DNA of 64,000 nt from Aplectana chamaeleonis (GCA_029168955.1 JAPDOI010000040.1:2778501-2842500); one strand, 5' to 3'. Positions 30,190 to 42,744 are shown, counted from the first letter of the stretch. The notes: generated from the sequence alone by a model not told the origin. A program made the numbers and translations.

Positions 30190-31620
30190 TTGATTTATTC
30201 CCTAGAAAAGAAAGGTGATTGTTATTCAGGCATAGCTTTCTACGCCATTATCTTTTTCTGCTGATCATGCTTTGGTGTCCATAAACCATACTCATATCTT
30301 TCGCCTGTGTATTGCTGTTTGCTTTAGCCTCTAGGCAGCGAATAGAGAGAGATCACCGAGATATTACAGAGTGATAAGGCTGCTAGATGCTGAAATGTTG
30401 AGTCTACTACGGATGGAATATACCGAAATTCAGGCAAATAATTGGGTCCTATCCTGTCATATTCCGCGGGTTATGCCGTCTTCTGGCGTGGCTCACATGC
30501 ACACCGCCTGAGCCTCCACGTAGACGAGTGATGTTCCATTACTGATAAACCAGAAAGATGGACAGGTGAGTTTCCTAACACCGAGTTACTTTAATGCATC
30601 AGCAGACCTTATTGTATGGGGTGGACCCCCGAGAATTTCTCCTGTGGCTGAGGGTAAGAGAGTCGCTGCTGTGTTGGTTGATGAGTGTAACCGAAAGCAC
30701 ATAGTCAATTCAGCGGATCAGGAATCCTCGAATGGAATGTTATATTTCTCGAGTTCGAAGACCAAGAATGGAACCTCAGGATGCCCTGTGTTTACGCTGA
30801 ATAATGCTGGTGAGGTGGAATTGGCTGGTTAGATAGGATCAAGCATTCAAGGTCCTTGGAACTTCATGAAACCGAACTTGTATCAAGTCGAAAGAATACC
30901 ATCCGTGCCTGTGGAGATTCCTGTGCAAGTTGATCTTTCTAGTGGAAGCCAACAGATTACTGTACATCCTAGCGCTGGCAAAACCAGAGATATCCTTCCT
31001 CAGTTAGTGCATGGAAGAACTGGCTCTGATACAGAAGGAGAGACATCGTAGTTTCTGTCTCCAACTTGAGGTTTTGATATGTTCACAGTTGTATTCTTCT
31101 TTGGTAGAATACACTGAGTGAAAGAGAATCTTCATGTGATATATTGTGTAGACAACAGGACACGAGATCTTTCCAAGAAGGTTTCTTGGAGCCGTGGGGA
31201 AGGATAAAATTTGAGATTACATAACACACGCGAGTTCTGGGAATTGAGAGTTTATTTACTCACGCAGTAAAAACCAGAAGGTTCCAACGGTTTTCATAGT
31301 TGACGAAGCCCATTATTCTGACTTTAAGTCTATCATTTTGATGCCTGTTTTACGTAGACTGAGAATGAATAAAAGATTCACTGTTGTTGAATTATCGGCT
31401 CCAACAAGAGACTAGGATTCAAGTGATTTGAATTTCCTAAGAGGATCAAACTATCACATAGAAGAGGAAGAGTTCTCCCCAGAGAAATTGAAAGAAACTT
31501 TGCAAGATCTCTCTGGAAAAGGTTTGAAGGTGACGGTTTTTTGTGAACCTGTCCATGGACGAGGAGTTTCTTGTGAAAATGTAGCCAAAATGATTGATAC
31601 AGGTTAAACTTTAAAATTTC
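30190..31620 (+). pseudogene. Endogenous flavivirus-like element, right copy: protease and helicase (fragmented)
   Basis: Plus strand, broken into many frames. The protease part SADLIVWGG (catalytic aspartate) and GTSGCP (cysteine codon 30782-30784) are readable at 30566-30832; the catalytic histidine region near 30490-30520 is scrambled. Helicase motif I reads PSAGKTRD (30968-30990), keeping the lysine lost in the left copy but with serine for the first glycine. A stop follows at 31049-31051. VDEAH is readable near 31299-31315 and LSAPTRD near 31395. Confidence 0.85.
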
Positions 31621-32143
31621 ATCGAGCGACTTATGGAATGTATGCTTCTTCGATACGTCGAATGCGGGCGCTGCCGGAAGGATTGTTCATAATTGTAACG
31701 AATATGTGTGAATGTGGTGTTAACCCGGATGTTGATATGGTGGTCGACCGAATGAAAGCAATGGTATTTAAATCGAGGACACCGGGGATTTGTTGCTTGG
31801 AAAAGGAATACGATGTCATCACAGCCTCTAGTCACCAGTGCAGAGAGGAGAGGAAAGAGCTCTTGGTAGACATAAAGAAGGTGAATTTACAAATCTTCTA
31901 TAGGAGTTGAACCCCCAGCCTCCGGTTATATACTTAGTAAACTCAGAAAGAGCTTCTGGAAGCTAAGTTATGTGTCTGCAACCTTTTTGCAGCTTTCCAT
32001 TGTCCATTGGTGAAACACTCCGAATTGATAGGAAGATAATGGTTTAAAGCTGTTTTCCATACGATCAAGCCAAGCTCTTTTTGGATCAAGAGGGACTACA
32101 CGCGAAATATCTAGTTTGTGTTATTTTGATTACGCTTTTACCA
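31621..32143 (+). pseudogene. Endogenous flavivirus-like element, right copy: helicase C-terminal part (truncated)
   Basis: Plus-strand 31638-31910 is open and contains MCECGVNPDVDMVVDR, but motif VI is destroyed (QCREERKELL in place of the Q-R-R-G-R pattern). Further on, LFLDQ-type sequence near 32075-32090 aligns with the left copy until 32143, where homology stops, matching left-copy position about 21525. The acidic tail is missing. Confidence 0.75.
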
Positions 32144-32380
32144 TCTGTTGTGTTTATGTTGGTTATGTTTATTACGTTCGCATAAGGCAATGATAATGGT
32201 TAAATGATAATGGTCAAAATGACATAATAACATTAACAAAAAGAGAAGAAACTCACATGAAAAATGTATGAACTGCGTCAAAAAAAGGCATACAATGTAT
32301 ATGAAAAGGAGATATAAGAACCATTCCGAACTACTTTGACGTCTCACTGGTGAGTAACAACCTTCCAGCGTGCCGTTTAA
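32144..32380. other. No gene recognised
   Basis: AT-rich sequence after the breakpoint of the right viral copy, with a GATAATGGT(T/C)AAA direct repeat at 32192-32220. Confidence 0.3.
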
Positions 32381-32909
32381 AAGCGCACTTCTGTTCCCGA
32401 TAAACTTCATCCTCGAATTTTTCATGACAAACGCTATCTCGTGGCTCGTCAGAAGTTGCAGAAAAACGTTCGAAAAAGTCCGGGACAAGAAAAGCTACCC
32501 ATGAGCCGCAAACGGCTTCGAAAGTGGGCAAACCCCGCTCTCTGTGGGTAAGTCCCTGCCTTCTTCCACGCCCTCTGACGTGGATGCAAAGGAACACACG
32601 AAATTGTGAGTTGAGCGATGGCTTCCGATCAAAAGCTCCTTTCTTCCCCTTCATCTCTCAACTTCTCTTACTCAGGGTCAGCTCGCATACACAATATGGC
32701 TGCAAAAGACGGTAGTTACAAGACCTCGGACTACTCATCCACTATATTCCTCCCTCAGCTCACTTTTTGAGGGAACTATAACTCTGATTCCCAGAAGGTC
32801 TTGTACGGCTCAACTATTCCAGAAGCTCACTGGAAACTCAGAATGGGACTGGTTTCAGGATAAGAAAAAAAACCAGAAAAGCAAAATTTTGATTCAGCGA
32901 ACAGTGCCT
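32381..32909. mobile_element. TTAA-flanked MITE, subfamily A2 (degenerate)
   Basis: The right end GCGAACAGTGCCT is before TTAA (32910-32913). The left end AAGCGCACTTCTG after TTAA (32377-32380) is eroded. The interior GAGTTGAGCGATGGCTTCC and TCAGCTCGCATACA match the other A2 copies. Confidence 0.55.
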
Positions 32910-32913
32910 TTAA

Positions 32914-33754
32914 AAACCAACTTTTAGTGTCATTCATGTTGTGATATATTCTGTGTGAAGCTTTAGCATACTGCACTTCCTGCCTGATAAGTAAAAAAAT
33001 CTAGCACGCAAATTAGATTCTGGCGATTAAGTGCAATTTCAAAGCGACTCCCTCTTGTTCGTGATAGAACTGTCTTGAACACGTTGTTGGTTCCCATTGC
33101 TATCGAGTTACATATGTAGTAATTATCTAACTGTTTTGCTTTGCTACGGATGAGTATGATTTGGAAATGAAACATTTGTAAGAAACTCGTTAAAAGTTAA
33201 GTTGCAGAAATGTCTTATGCTACTACTGATTTGGCATGGGAATAAACTCAGAAAGAAGCGCTAAAAAATCACTGGAAATGATTCATCGTTGATTTGGTTG
33301 TGCATTTGTTTACTTGGAACAACAGAAATTTTGAGTGTGTGCATACATTGGAAAAACCAAATCACGCGCTTCTGTTCTGAAAATCAACCTAACGCTTGTA
33401 GCTTTAGGTTAGCGTAAGTCTCAGGTCCTTGCAAAATTATAAGTTTGTGTCTCCCACCTCAATCATTCAGAAATATTGATTTTCTAAGCATTACTAAATT
33501 ATTTGACGCGTTCGCTTCCTGATTGACTACATCCGCATTAATGAAAGTGGAAATAACATCACGTAGTGTGTTACAAATGCGAATGTCGTCAAACAATCGA
33601 AGGAAAGAACTGTTGTCACAGAGATACATAAATGCTCCCAGTAAGAAGTAAGGCGTGTGATTTGGTTTCTCAATGTCACACTCAATTTTTGTTGTTTTAT
33701 TAAACAAGTGCACACAGCTGGGCAAATCCAACGATGAATCATTCTTTAAGTATG
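32914..33754. other. Unrecognised, with one minus-strand open frame
   Basis: A 90-codon minus-strand frame (33731-33459) reads MDLPSCVHLFNKTTKIEC at the start and includes YLCDNSSFLRLFDDIRICN. Composition is protein-like, but I recognise no family. It could be an exon or part of an unknown element. It lies immediately upstream of the mariner at 33755 on the opposite strand. Confidence 0.3.
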
Positions 33755-34745
33755 TTCACAGGCCATTTAGTGTCTGTATTCATAAAGAGAAAACGAATAT
33801 CAAAATCGTGTGCGATAAAGTTCTTATTTTTGGAAGGTGTAGCACCAAAAGAAATTCACTTGAACGAATGTTAAAAGTGTACAAATGATATTTCAACTAT
33901 AATTCAGAACAATGAGCAGAAGAGATGGGTTGCTTTGAATTTAAACGTGCCAGTCTGTACTAAATGTTTTTCAGAAAGACGATCCACGTGAAGGGATTGT
34001 CCAAAAACAGCATCAACACCACATACAATTCGAAGCCAAAATACAGGATACATTTCTGTTTTTGGAAGATCATGAGATTATTTAACGGAGATTTGGTTTA
34101 GGCTCTACACATTTCATTAGGCAGAGTGATTGATATTTTAGCGAAATTTTTGGGGTACACACAGTTTAGAAAGCTGTGTGCACAATGTGTGCCGCATTCG
34201 CTAACAGTGGAACAAAAAACACTCGATTTTGCAAATCCTTCTCAAGCAACGGCGGAAATTACTCAAAGGGGAGGCTTAAAGAGTTCAAACAATTTTTACA
34301 GCGTGGATTTTGTGCATCTATATCTTTTTCTTTTTACTCTTTACGATGGATGAGACTTGCCCGGTCTATAACCATGATCCTAAAGATCCAAACAAGAGGC
34401 TGAAGAGTGGTGTGAACCTGGTTCTTCGGCTTCGAAACGACGTCGTGTCCGGAAATCGTAAGCCAAGGTTGCTTTGTCAAGGTTGTGGCATTTAAATGGA
34501 TGCGAAAAGAATTTTATTTGCGGATTACTTGCAAACTGGTAAAACAATTATTTCTTAGTCATTATTGCAATCTTTTGGACCAGTTGAAAAGAAAAAATTG
34601 TGAAAAAAGACCCGGTTTGCAGAACAATCTGTAAATCTTTTTCCATCAAGTGACAATGAACCGTGTCACAAGAGCATTTTGACAATGGCTAAAATCCATG
34701 AATTAAAAGTTCAAATTGTTAGAGCATCGACTGTTTTTACCAGCC
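33755..34745 (+). pseudogene. mariner transposase, second copy (degenerate)
   Basis: Plus strand, out-of-frame pieces in order: KVLIFGRCSTKRNS / LERMLKVYK (33825-33888), an EIS-type loop with LGYTQFRKLCAQCVPHSLT (34140-34205), MDETCPVYNHDPKDPNKR (34345-34400), LVLRLRNDVVSGNRK, then a YYCNLL region and a CHKSILTMAKIHEL-like stretch (34650-34710). It is truncated near 34745 where PPYSPDL should follow. Closely related to the copy at 12284-14230 but without its GC-rich insertion. Confidence 0.85.
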
Positions 34746-37119
34746 CTGCAGGTGTTCCTTAGTTAGGCATCCGAGCTCAGTCTTAGCTACAGATTTCCAT
34801 TTTCAAAGAGCGAGGATAACATTGCTACCGGTTCCCCGTGAAACTCTCTGCACTCTTCAAGTGGGAAGAGGGACATAGTGTAACACGCAACATATACAAG
34901 CCAATGTTCAGAGTTGGAGTTGTACCTGCCGAGAATGCCGCAAGTAAGATCGTACAGACGTGCATGGGAGGACTTCGTCATGCAAACAACAAATGCAAGC
35001 AGCTATGCAAGGTTAGTGGTTTTCTCCAGTTAGGCCATTCATATTGATTCAGAGACAGCCGTTCGCCTATTAAGGACACGGCATCAGAGTTGTCGCGGCG
35101 ATCCCGTGCGAATATTGAACAAGCATTATAGGGAAAGCGCCGTGAAGAAGTATAACACCTGCTGGCGACCCAAAGGCTCAAACAGCCTGTTCCTGCCACG
35201 GTCCGGGTGACAGACCCAGCACGATGAATGATAGGTGGCGAAGCTCTTCGCTGCAACTGCAGCAAGTGCACACTCGGCACGGACGGCACTGGAACATTAT
35301 GTTTCGCCACTGGTCGTTAGCTCGGTCAAACTCGGTGCGCATATGTTCTAACATACGTGCACTGAGTTTGCGCCTACGAACGGAGTGAACAAAGCAAAGT
35401 ACCGAGTATGATTCTAGTACCAGCGCTGAGTTTTGTAGCAACGGGGAGCATTTTGCCAAACCTGGGCAAAAAAACGCTCGATGCTTGTAACTTTTATGAA
35501 GAACCTTTTTAGATTCTGAAAACGCTGTCATGTTACAGAATAATTTCCCTACCTGTCAACGTGGCTTGTGTACCACTCCCAGAATCACTTTGTTTTCAAA
35601 TGCAATTGTTTCTTGAGCTCGCCCTTTGAAGACGTCAGCGCGGCGAACTTAGCAGGAAAAATTTTATAGTAATTTTGCAATAAATCTCTATGTTTTTTTT
35701 TCGTAAATTAGATGCAGTGTGGAGGGACAGTCTCGAGATTTGGTGAGGTAGAATTCTGGAAAATCTTTCATTAAACACGCCTTACATGGGAATTTCCTGG
35801 AGAGTCGGACTTGCGTTGCAAAACCATAAGAACAAAAACGTTGAACGAAGGATCTCCAGACCTTCCTCCACAAAACTCGAGACTGTCTTTATCCGTACAT
35901 AAGTCACGAAGAAAACATAGAGATTGCTCTCCTATTACTTGTACCTTGATTACTACTCAAACTTTCGCAGCAGTTTACTCGATTTGAAAAACAATTTCCA
36001 TTCCAGAAAACAAGAAGCGGTTTAGGATTTTGGTCCACGAATAACACTTTTTTAGGTAGGAATTTGAGCTACGAACATGACAGAGTTTCAGAATCCGAAA
36101 AGTCTTTGTTCAATGAGATTCCACGCTAAGAGATGTTTTTTTTTTTTTCGCCGAGCTTTGAAAAATGCTCCTCGTTTTTCATGAACTTTGCGCGCAGTAT
36201 CGTAGTATCGTACTTGCCGACCACAGATGAGTGGAAATTTTTATGAAATTCGAAATCAGGAATTCGGAAATTGGAAAGTCAAAAACAATCGAAATCTGAG
36301 TTCGGAAATCGGAAACACGTTCGAGTGAAATTTTAGCTCTCCCTGGTGATCAAAGTCTACCTAAAAATACTTTGACTCACCCCTTTACTGAATAAATTTC
36401 ATATAAACGTAATCAATCCTAACTGCTTGTCCGATGGCGGATCGGAAAAAGGACCTCGAATCTTGACCAGCGCTCGAAATAACAAAATAACCCTAAGGCT
36501 TTGGCAAGGGAGAAGTGTGAAGAAATCTAATCTCGTGAATGCTTCCGATTTCCTCCGGGCGTTGTCAGAGGCTTTCTTTCCCGGAATTCCGGAAGCCTGA
36601 GGACTGAAACGCTATCTGAAGTTCGGAAATCGTGAATCAAAAAACTCCGCTCACTCCTGCTCATCAATGGCCTCAAGCTCCTGATGACTTGGATGCCGAA
36701 AACCACAAATTTTCAGTTACGGACCTGGTGATGAGCTCGCTAGGTCATGCCGCGCCCATAACTACGATCGGCTGAGCGATGGGTGCAATCCGGTTTCAAT
36801 GATTATCCAAGTGACCAGAGCTACATTGGCCAAGGATTGATACGCATAATGGCAATTCAGCGCTGGGAACTGCTTTGGAAACGTAAGTGCTCCTTGAATC
36901 AACAATTGTAAATACCCATCCCCAAACTACGCACTGATGAGAGTTTTTCGCCTCCTGCTCCATAACTCTACTAAATTCCGGGTTTTGGCTGAAAGCAAAG
37001 ATATTGCCAGAATCACCTCATCAAGATTCACAATACCTGTGTTTGAATGTCATTGATATCTTGACCTATGTACCTTGACTTTGGACTCTCACTTTTGACT
37101 TGATCTCTAATCCTGGTTG
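34746..37119. other. No gene recognised
   Basis: 2.4 kb with no convincing coding or repeat structure, except a palindrome at 35326-35372 (listed) and recurring TTCGGAAATCGG(A/T) phrases at 36240-36320 and 36630. Short open frames on both strands lack domains. Confidence 0.35.
35326..35372. repeat. Palindrome related to hairpin MITE
   Basis: AAACTCGGTGCGCATATG ... CATACGTGCACTGAGTTT arms. The same AAACTCGGTGC word is the core of the hairpin MITE at 21992-22138. Confidence 0.5.
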
Positions 37120-38305
37120 GCTTTCGCCTGTGGTCATTCCCGCATCTTCACCGAGATTAAGCCCAGTCTCTAGTAGATCAGCCGTGTCCATTTTTCAGTC
37201 TTCAGCCACGATTTGAACTCTATTCCATCCAGCTGTCACTATTCCATTTCCGGGTGAAACGAAACATCGCGCCTAAACTCGTCTTTAGATCGGCGACTGA
37301 CTCAAATCCTCTTTAACCACATCCGTCCAGAACTTTCTGCCTACGCCCAGGTGGCTGCTTCCATATAGGATTATTTTGAAAAGCATTCTTAAGCGTGTTG
37401 TACGAGACGATCCGGCGTTTTTCTCAGTATATGCCTGAAGCAGTCGAAGTCGACTTTCCATTGCTTTCCATCTGCGTATTCGGTGCTGCCTATCGTCTCC
37501 GATCCGTATTGTTACATCAAGTGATAGGGCGGATAGCGGATAGGTAGACGCGCAATCCTGACTTCTTCGGTGATGGTGGTAGACCACAAACGCTTGCAGC
37601 AGTTGAAGAGACTAAATGCGAGACGTGGCTTTGGCACATCGTTGTCGAATATCCAAGCGATGCATAACTACCATCGTTCTTCAGCAAACAGCCCAAATAC
37701 TGCAGAAATCCGTCCATCAAACGATACGTTGTCCGTCCAAGTCCACAAACTCCAGTTGAAAGGCCTCTGAGGACCACATCTGCTTACACGAGCCGGGACG
37801 AACTGACGAAGTCCATAGGCTGCGGGCATACTGCGAAACGAGGTTCACAATCCTTTGCAGTTGAGGCACGTTGTTTTCAGCGAATGACACAATGTCGTCG
37901 GCGTACTCCCAGTTGCGCGTTCGACAAGGTATGGTCCTGATGGTGTTACGGATCACATCCGCAGGAAAATGGCCGCAACTCTACGCGCTGATGTCATCAA
38001 CGGCGAAGCTGAAAAGAAAAGGTCCTGCAACGGGCCTCCTTGCCTCACTCCTGCTTTCACCTCGAAAGCTGACGTAAATCCGGGAGAGGTGCCGAACTGC
38101 TGCTGTTGTTCCCGGTTCATGTCCTCGATTAACCGCGAACATACTTCTTCGAGGACTCCATCTGCTCGCAGAGCGATTGAGGCAATCCTCGATCACGATG
38201 AGAGAATCGAACGTGGCTCCAAAAGAGTCCAAAAGCAAGCTGTACTGGCTCCCAATGCATCGCCACCACTTATTCAATCTCACTCTTTTCACGACGAACA
38301 CTTGG
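37120..38305 (-). pseudogene. RTE-clade non-LTR retrotransposon, reverse transcriptase to C-terminus
   Basis: Minus strand, in order: CAKRTIDQVFVVKRV (38330-38290), LLLDSFGATFDS, TTAAVRHLSRI, RPVAGPFLFSFAVDDI (about 38040-37985), then the catalytic WEYADDIVSFAE (about 37905-37870) and CKQMWSS. FLQYLGCLLKNDGSY, LRVYLSAIRPI and FWTDVVKEDL (about 37340-37310) follow. The order and wording are those of RTE-type reverse transcriptases. Numerous frame changes show it is dead. The 5-prime side runs into the satellite, so the upstream endonuclease is missing. Confidence 0.88.
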
Positions 38306-41300
38306 TCGATGGTGCGCTTGGCGCACTCTACTTGGGTTCTGCACACGTTCCCGGCGCTTGGCGCACTTAAATTTGGGTCCCTGCACGTTTCCCGGCGCTT
38401 AGCGCACTTCTACTTGGGTCCTGCACACGTTCTCCGGCTCTGGCGCACCCAGTGTGGTTCCTGAACACGTTCCTGGCGCTCGGCGCACTTCTAGTTGGGT
38501 CCTGCACACACGTTCCCCTGCACTTGGCGCACTTACTTGCCCTGCACACGTTCCCGGCCCGGCGCTTGGCGCACTTCTACTTGGGTTCTGCACACGTTCC
38601 CAGGCGCTTGGCGCACTTCTACTTGGGTTCTGCACACGTTCCCAGGCGCTTGGCGCACTTCTAGATGGGTCCCGCACATGTTCCCCGGCACTTGGCGCAC
38701 TTCTGCTTGGGTTCTGCACACGTTCTCAGGCGCTTGGCGCACTTAAATTGGGTCCCGCACACGTTTCCCGGCGCTTGGCGCACTTCTGAATGGGTCCTGC
38801 ACACGTTTTCCCGGCACTTGGCGCACTTCTAGATGGGTCCCGCACATCGTTCCCTGGCGCTCGGCGCACTTCTAATTGGGTCCCGCACACGTTTCCCGGC
38901 GCTCAGCACAGTTCTAGTTGGGTCCCGCATACGTTGCCCAGCGCTTGGCGCGCACTTCTACTGGGTCCTGCACACGTTCCCCGGCGCTTGGCGCACTTAT
39001 AGCTGGGTTCCGCACACGTTCCTGGGCGCTTGGCGCACTAGTTGGGTCCTGCACACGTTCCCGGCGCTTGGCGCACTTCTACTTGGGTTCTGCACACGTT
39101 CCCCGGCGCTTGGCGCACTTCTATTTGGGTCCCGCACACGTTCCCGGCGCTGGCGCACTTCTAGTTGGGTCCCGCACACGTTCCCCGGCGCTTGGCGCAC
39201 TTCTAGTTTGGGTCCTCACACGTCCCGCAGCACGTTCTCCGGTCGCTTGGCGCACTTCTACTTGGGTCCTGCACACGTTCCCCGGCGCTTGGCGCACTTC
39301 TAGCTGGGTCCTGCACATGTTCCGGCGCTTGGCGCACTTCTAGTTGGGTCCCGGCACACGTTCCCCTGGCGCTTGGCGCACTTAGTTGGGTCCCGCACAC
39401 GTTTCCCCGGCGCTCAGCACTTCTAGTTGGGTCCCGCATACGTTGCCCAGCGCTTGGCGCACTTCACTGGGTCCTGCACGTTCCCCGGCGCTTGGCGCAC
39501 TTCTAATTTGGGTCCCGCACACGTTCCCAGGCGCTTGGCGCACTTCTACTTGGGTCCGCACACGTTCTCGGCGCTTGGCGCACTTCTATTTGGGTCCCGC
39601 ACATACGTTCCCGGCGCTTGGCGCACTTCTAGTTGGGTCCCGCACACGTTCCCGGCGCTTGGCGCACTTCTACTTTGGGTCCGCACACGTTCCCAGCGCT
39701 TGGCGCACTTCTAGTTGGGTCCTGCACACGTTCCCGGCGCTTGGCGCACTTCTAGTTTGGGTCCCGCACACGTTCCCGGCGCTTGGCGCACTTAGTTGGG
39801 TCCCGCACGTTCCCCGGCGCTTGGCGCACTTCTAGTTGGGTCCCGCACACGTTCCCGGCGCTTGGCGCACTTCTGTCTGGGTCCCGCACACCTTCCAGGC
39901 GCTTAGCGCACTTCTAGATGGGTTCCGCACACGTTCCCCGGCGCTTGGCGCACCTCTACTTGGGTTCTGCACACGTTCCCCGGCGCTTGGCGCACTTATA
40001 ACTGGGTCCCGCACACGTTCCCCGGCGTTTGGCGCACTTCTGTTTGGGTCCCGCACACGTTCCCCGGCGCTTGGCGCACTTCTAGATGTGTCCGCATACG
40101 TTCCCAGCGCTTGGCGCACTTCTACTTGGGTCCCGCACACGTTCCCAGGCGCTTGGCGCACTTCTTCTTGGGTCCTGCACACGTTCCAGGCGCTTGGCGC
40201 ACTTCTAGAAGGGTCCCGCACATGTTCCCCGGCACTTGGCGCACTTCTACTGGGGTCCTGCACACGTTCCCCGGCGCTTGGCGCACTTCTGTTTGGGTCC
40301 CGCACACGTTCCCCGGCGCTTGGCGCACTTCTAGTTGGGTCCCGCACACGTTTCCCGTCGCTTGGCGCACTTCTACTTGGGTCCCGCACACGTTGCCCAG
40401 CGCCGCACTTTTGTTATATCTTGACCACCGGTGGTGCTGTTTACCTACTTCCTAGCCCAGGCAGATCCTGAACTGCTCACCCCTGTAGAAGGACGGTTTG
40501 TGTATGAAAACACACCGCTCTTCACTTCTTTATACCTACCGCTATTATCATCAATTTTGTTTTACGACTTTGCACGCCAAGCGTCGGAACGTATGCGGGT
40601 CCCAGTGGGGACCCGCACGTTCTCCGGCAGCAACGTATCTATTAGATCCCGCCCACTTTCCCCCGACCCTTGGCGCGCTCCCAGTTGGGTCCCGTACACT
40701 TTCTCTAACGCTCGGCGCATTTTTAATTGGGGTCCCGCACATGTCCCCGTCGCGGGGCACTTCAGTCAGGTCCACGCACGTTCTCCGGCGCTTGGCGTGC
40801 TCCCAGTTAGATCCCGCCCACTTTTCCCGGCCCTTGGCGCACTCCTAGTTGTGTCCCCGACACACCGCTCTTCACTTCTTTTTATACGGCGCTACCTTTT
40901 ATTATCATCAATTTTGTTTACATGACTTTGCACGCCAGAAGCGTCGGAGAACGTATGCGGGTCAGTGGGGATACGCATCTCCGGCAGCAACGTGCACTTC
41001 CCACTTAGATCGTCCGCCACACGCTTTCCGACCTTGGCGCGCTCCCGGATTGGGTCCGTACGCTATCAACGCTCGGCGTGAGCATTTAATGGTGGGTCCC
41101 GCACATCGTTCCCCGTCGCTTGGCGCACATCCAGTCAGGTCCACGCACGTCCTCCGGCGCTTGGCGTGTAACTTGATTAGATCCCGCGCACTTTTCACGG
41201 CCTTTGGCGCACTCCTGGATTGGGTCCCGGTACGTTCCCCCTGGCGCTCGGCGAAGGTACAGTTGGGTTCCGCGCAGGTTCCCTGGCGCTTGGCGCACTT

Positions 41301-41890
41301 CCACAGTCAGGTCCCACACACGTTCTGTGGCGCTTGGCACATTTCCGTTGGGGTTCCGCACACGTTCCCCGTCGCTTGGCGCTCTTCCAGTCAGATCCCA
41401 CGGCACGTTCCCTTCTTCCGGCGCTTGGCGTGCTCCCAAGTTGTAGATCCCGCTCACATTTTCCCCGGCCCTTGGCGCACTTCTTGAGTTGGGTCCCGGA
41501 ACACGTTTGCGCTTTGCTCAACAGTTTTCAGTTAGGTTCCTGCACGGGTTCCGTGGCGCTTGGCGCACTTCCAGTCAGGTCCCACATACACGTTCCTTGT
41601 GGCGTCTTGGCACATTTCCGTTGGGGTACCTGCAACACGTTTCAACCTGGTGCCTTTTCAGTCAAGTCCCGCACACATTCCCCGGCGCTTAGCGCATACG
41701 GTTTTCTTGTTAGGTCTCGCAAAGGGGCTCTCTTCCTGCGCTTTGCGAATTTTAATTCGGGTCACGCACGTTTCCTGCTTGGCGCACTTTTCTCAATCGG
41801 ACCCTACACGTTTTGTGGGGTTTGGCACACTATCCAGTTGGGTACCGCGCACGTTTCACCTTTGCGCATAGCACACTTCCAGTCGGACAC
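38306..41890. repeat. Satellite array 2, first block, 42-bp monomer
   Basis: About 50 clean units between 38306 and 40410, with words TTGGGTCC(C/T)GCACACGTT and GGCGCTTGGCGCACTTCTA, then a more divergent block to 41890. Same monomer length and backbone as array 1. Open frames in it are by-products of the 42-bp period. From 40509 the block includes two copies of a 349-bp higher unit with a non-satellite insert. Confidence 0.95.
40509..41205 (+). repeat. Higher-order duplication of about 349 bp
   Basis: CACACCGCTCTTCACTTCTT occurs at about 40511 and 40860, followed in both by TATTATCATCAATTTTGTTT, CGACTTTGCACGCC-like sequence and the same run of divergent satellite monomers. The second unit has extra small indels. 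Confidence 0.7.
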
Positions 41891-41904
41891 CCGCACAATT
41901 TTAA

Positions 41905-42478
<574 letters not shown>

Positions 42479-42479
42479 T

Positions 42480-42740
42480 CCTAGTTCAATCGGTCCCGCA
42501 TACGTTTCCCAGTCCTTGGCGCACTTCTACTTGGGTACCACCTGCACGTTCAAACCGGCGCTTGGCGCACATATGTTGAGGTTCCTACGTTCCCCAGCAT
42601 GGCGCACTTCTACTTGGGTTCTGCACACGTTCCCCGGCGCTCGGCGCACTTCTACTTTCCATGTTAAGAGTCCCACTTTACGTTTCCTGGCGCTCAGCAC
42701 AGTTCTGAAACTTGGGTCCCGCCTTCGTTGCCCAGCAGCG
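42480..42740. repeat. Satellite array 2, short block
   Basis: About six divergent 42-bp monomers between two CR1 tail fragments. Confidence 0.85.
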
Positions 42741-42744
42741 CACT

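Noticed and set aside
21219..32143. Inverted viral arms as an assembly or library palindrome artefact
   Set aside because: The arms differ by many substitutions, indels and private MITE insertions, which an artefactual hairpin would not show.
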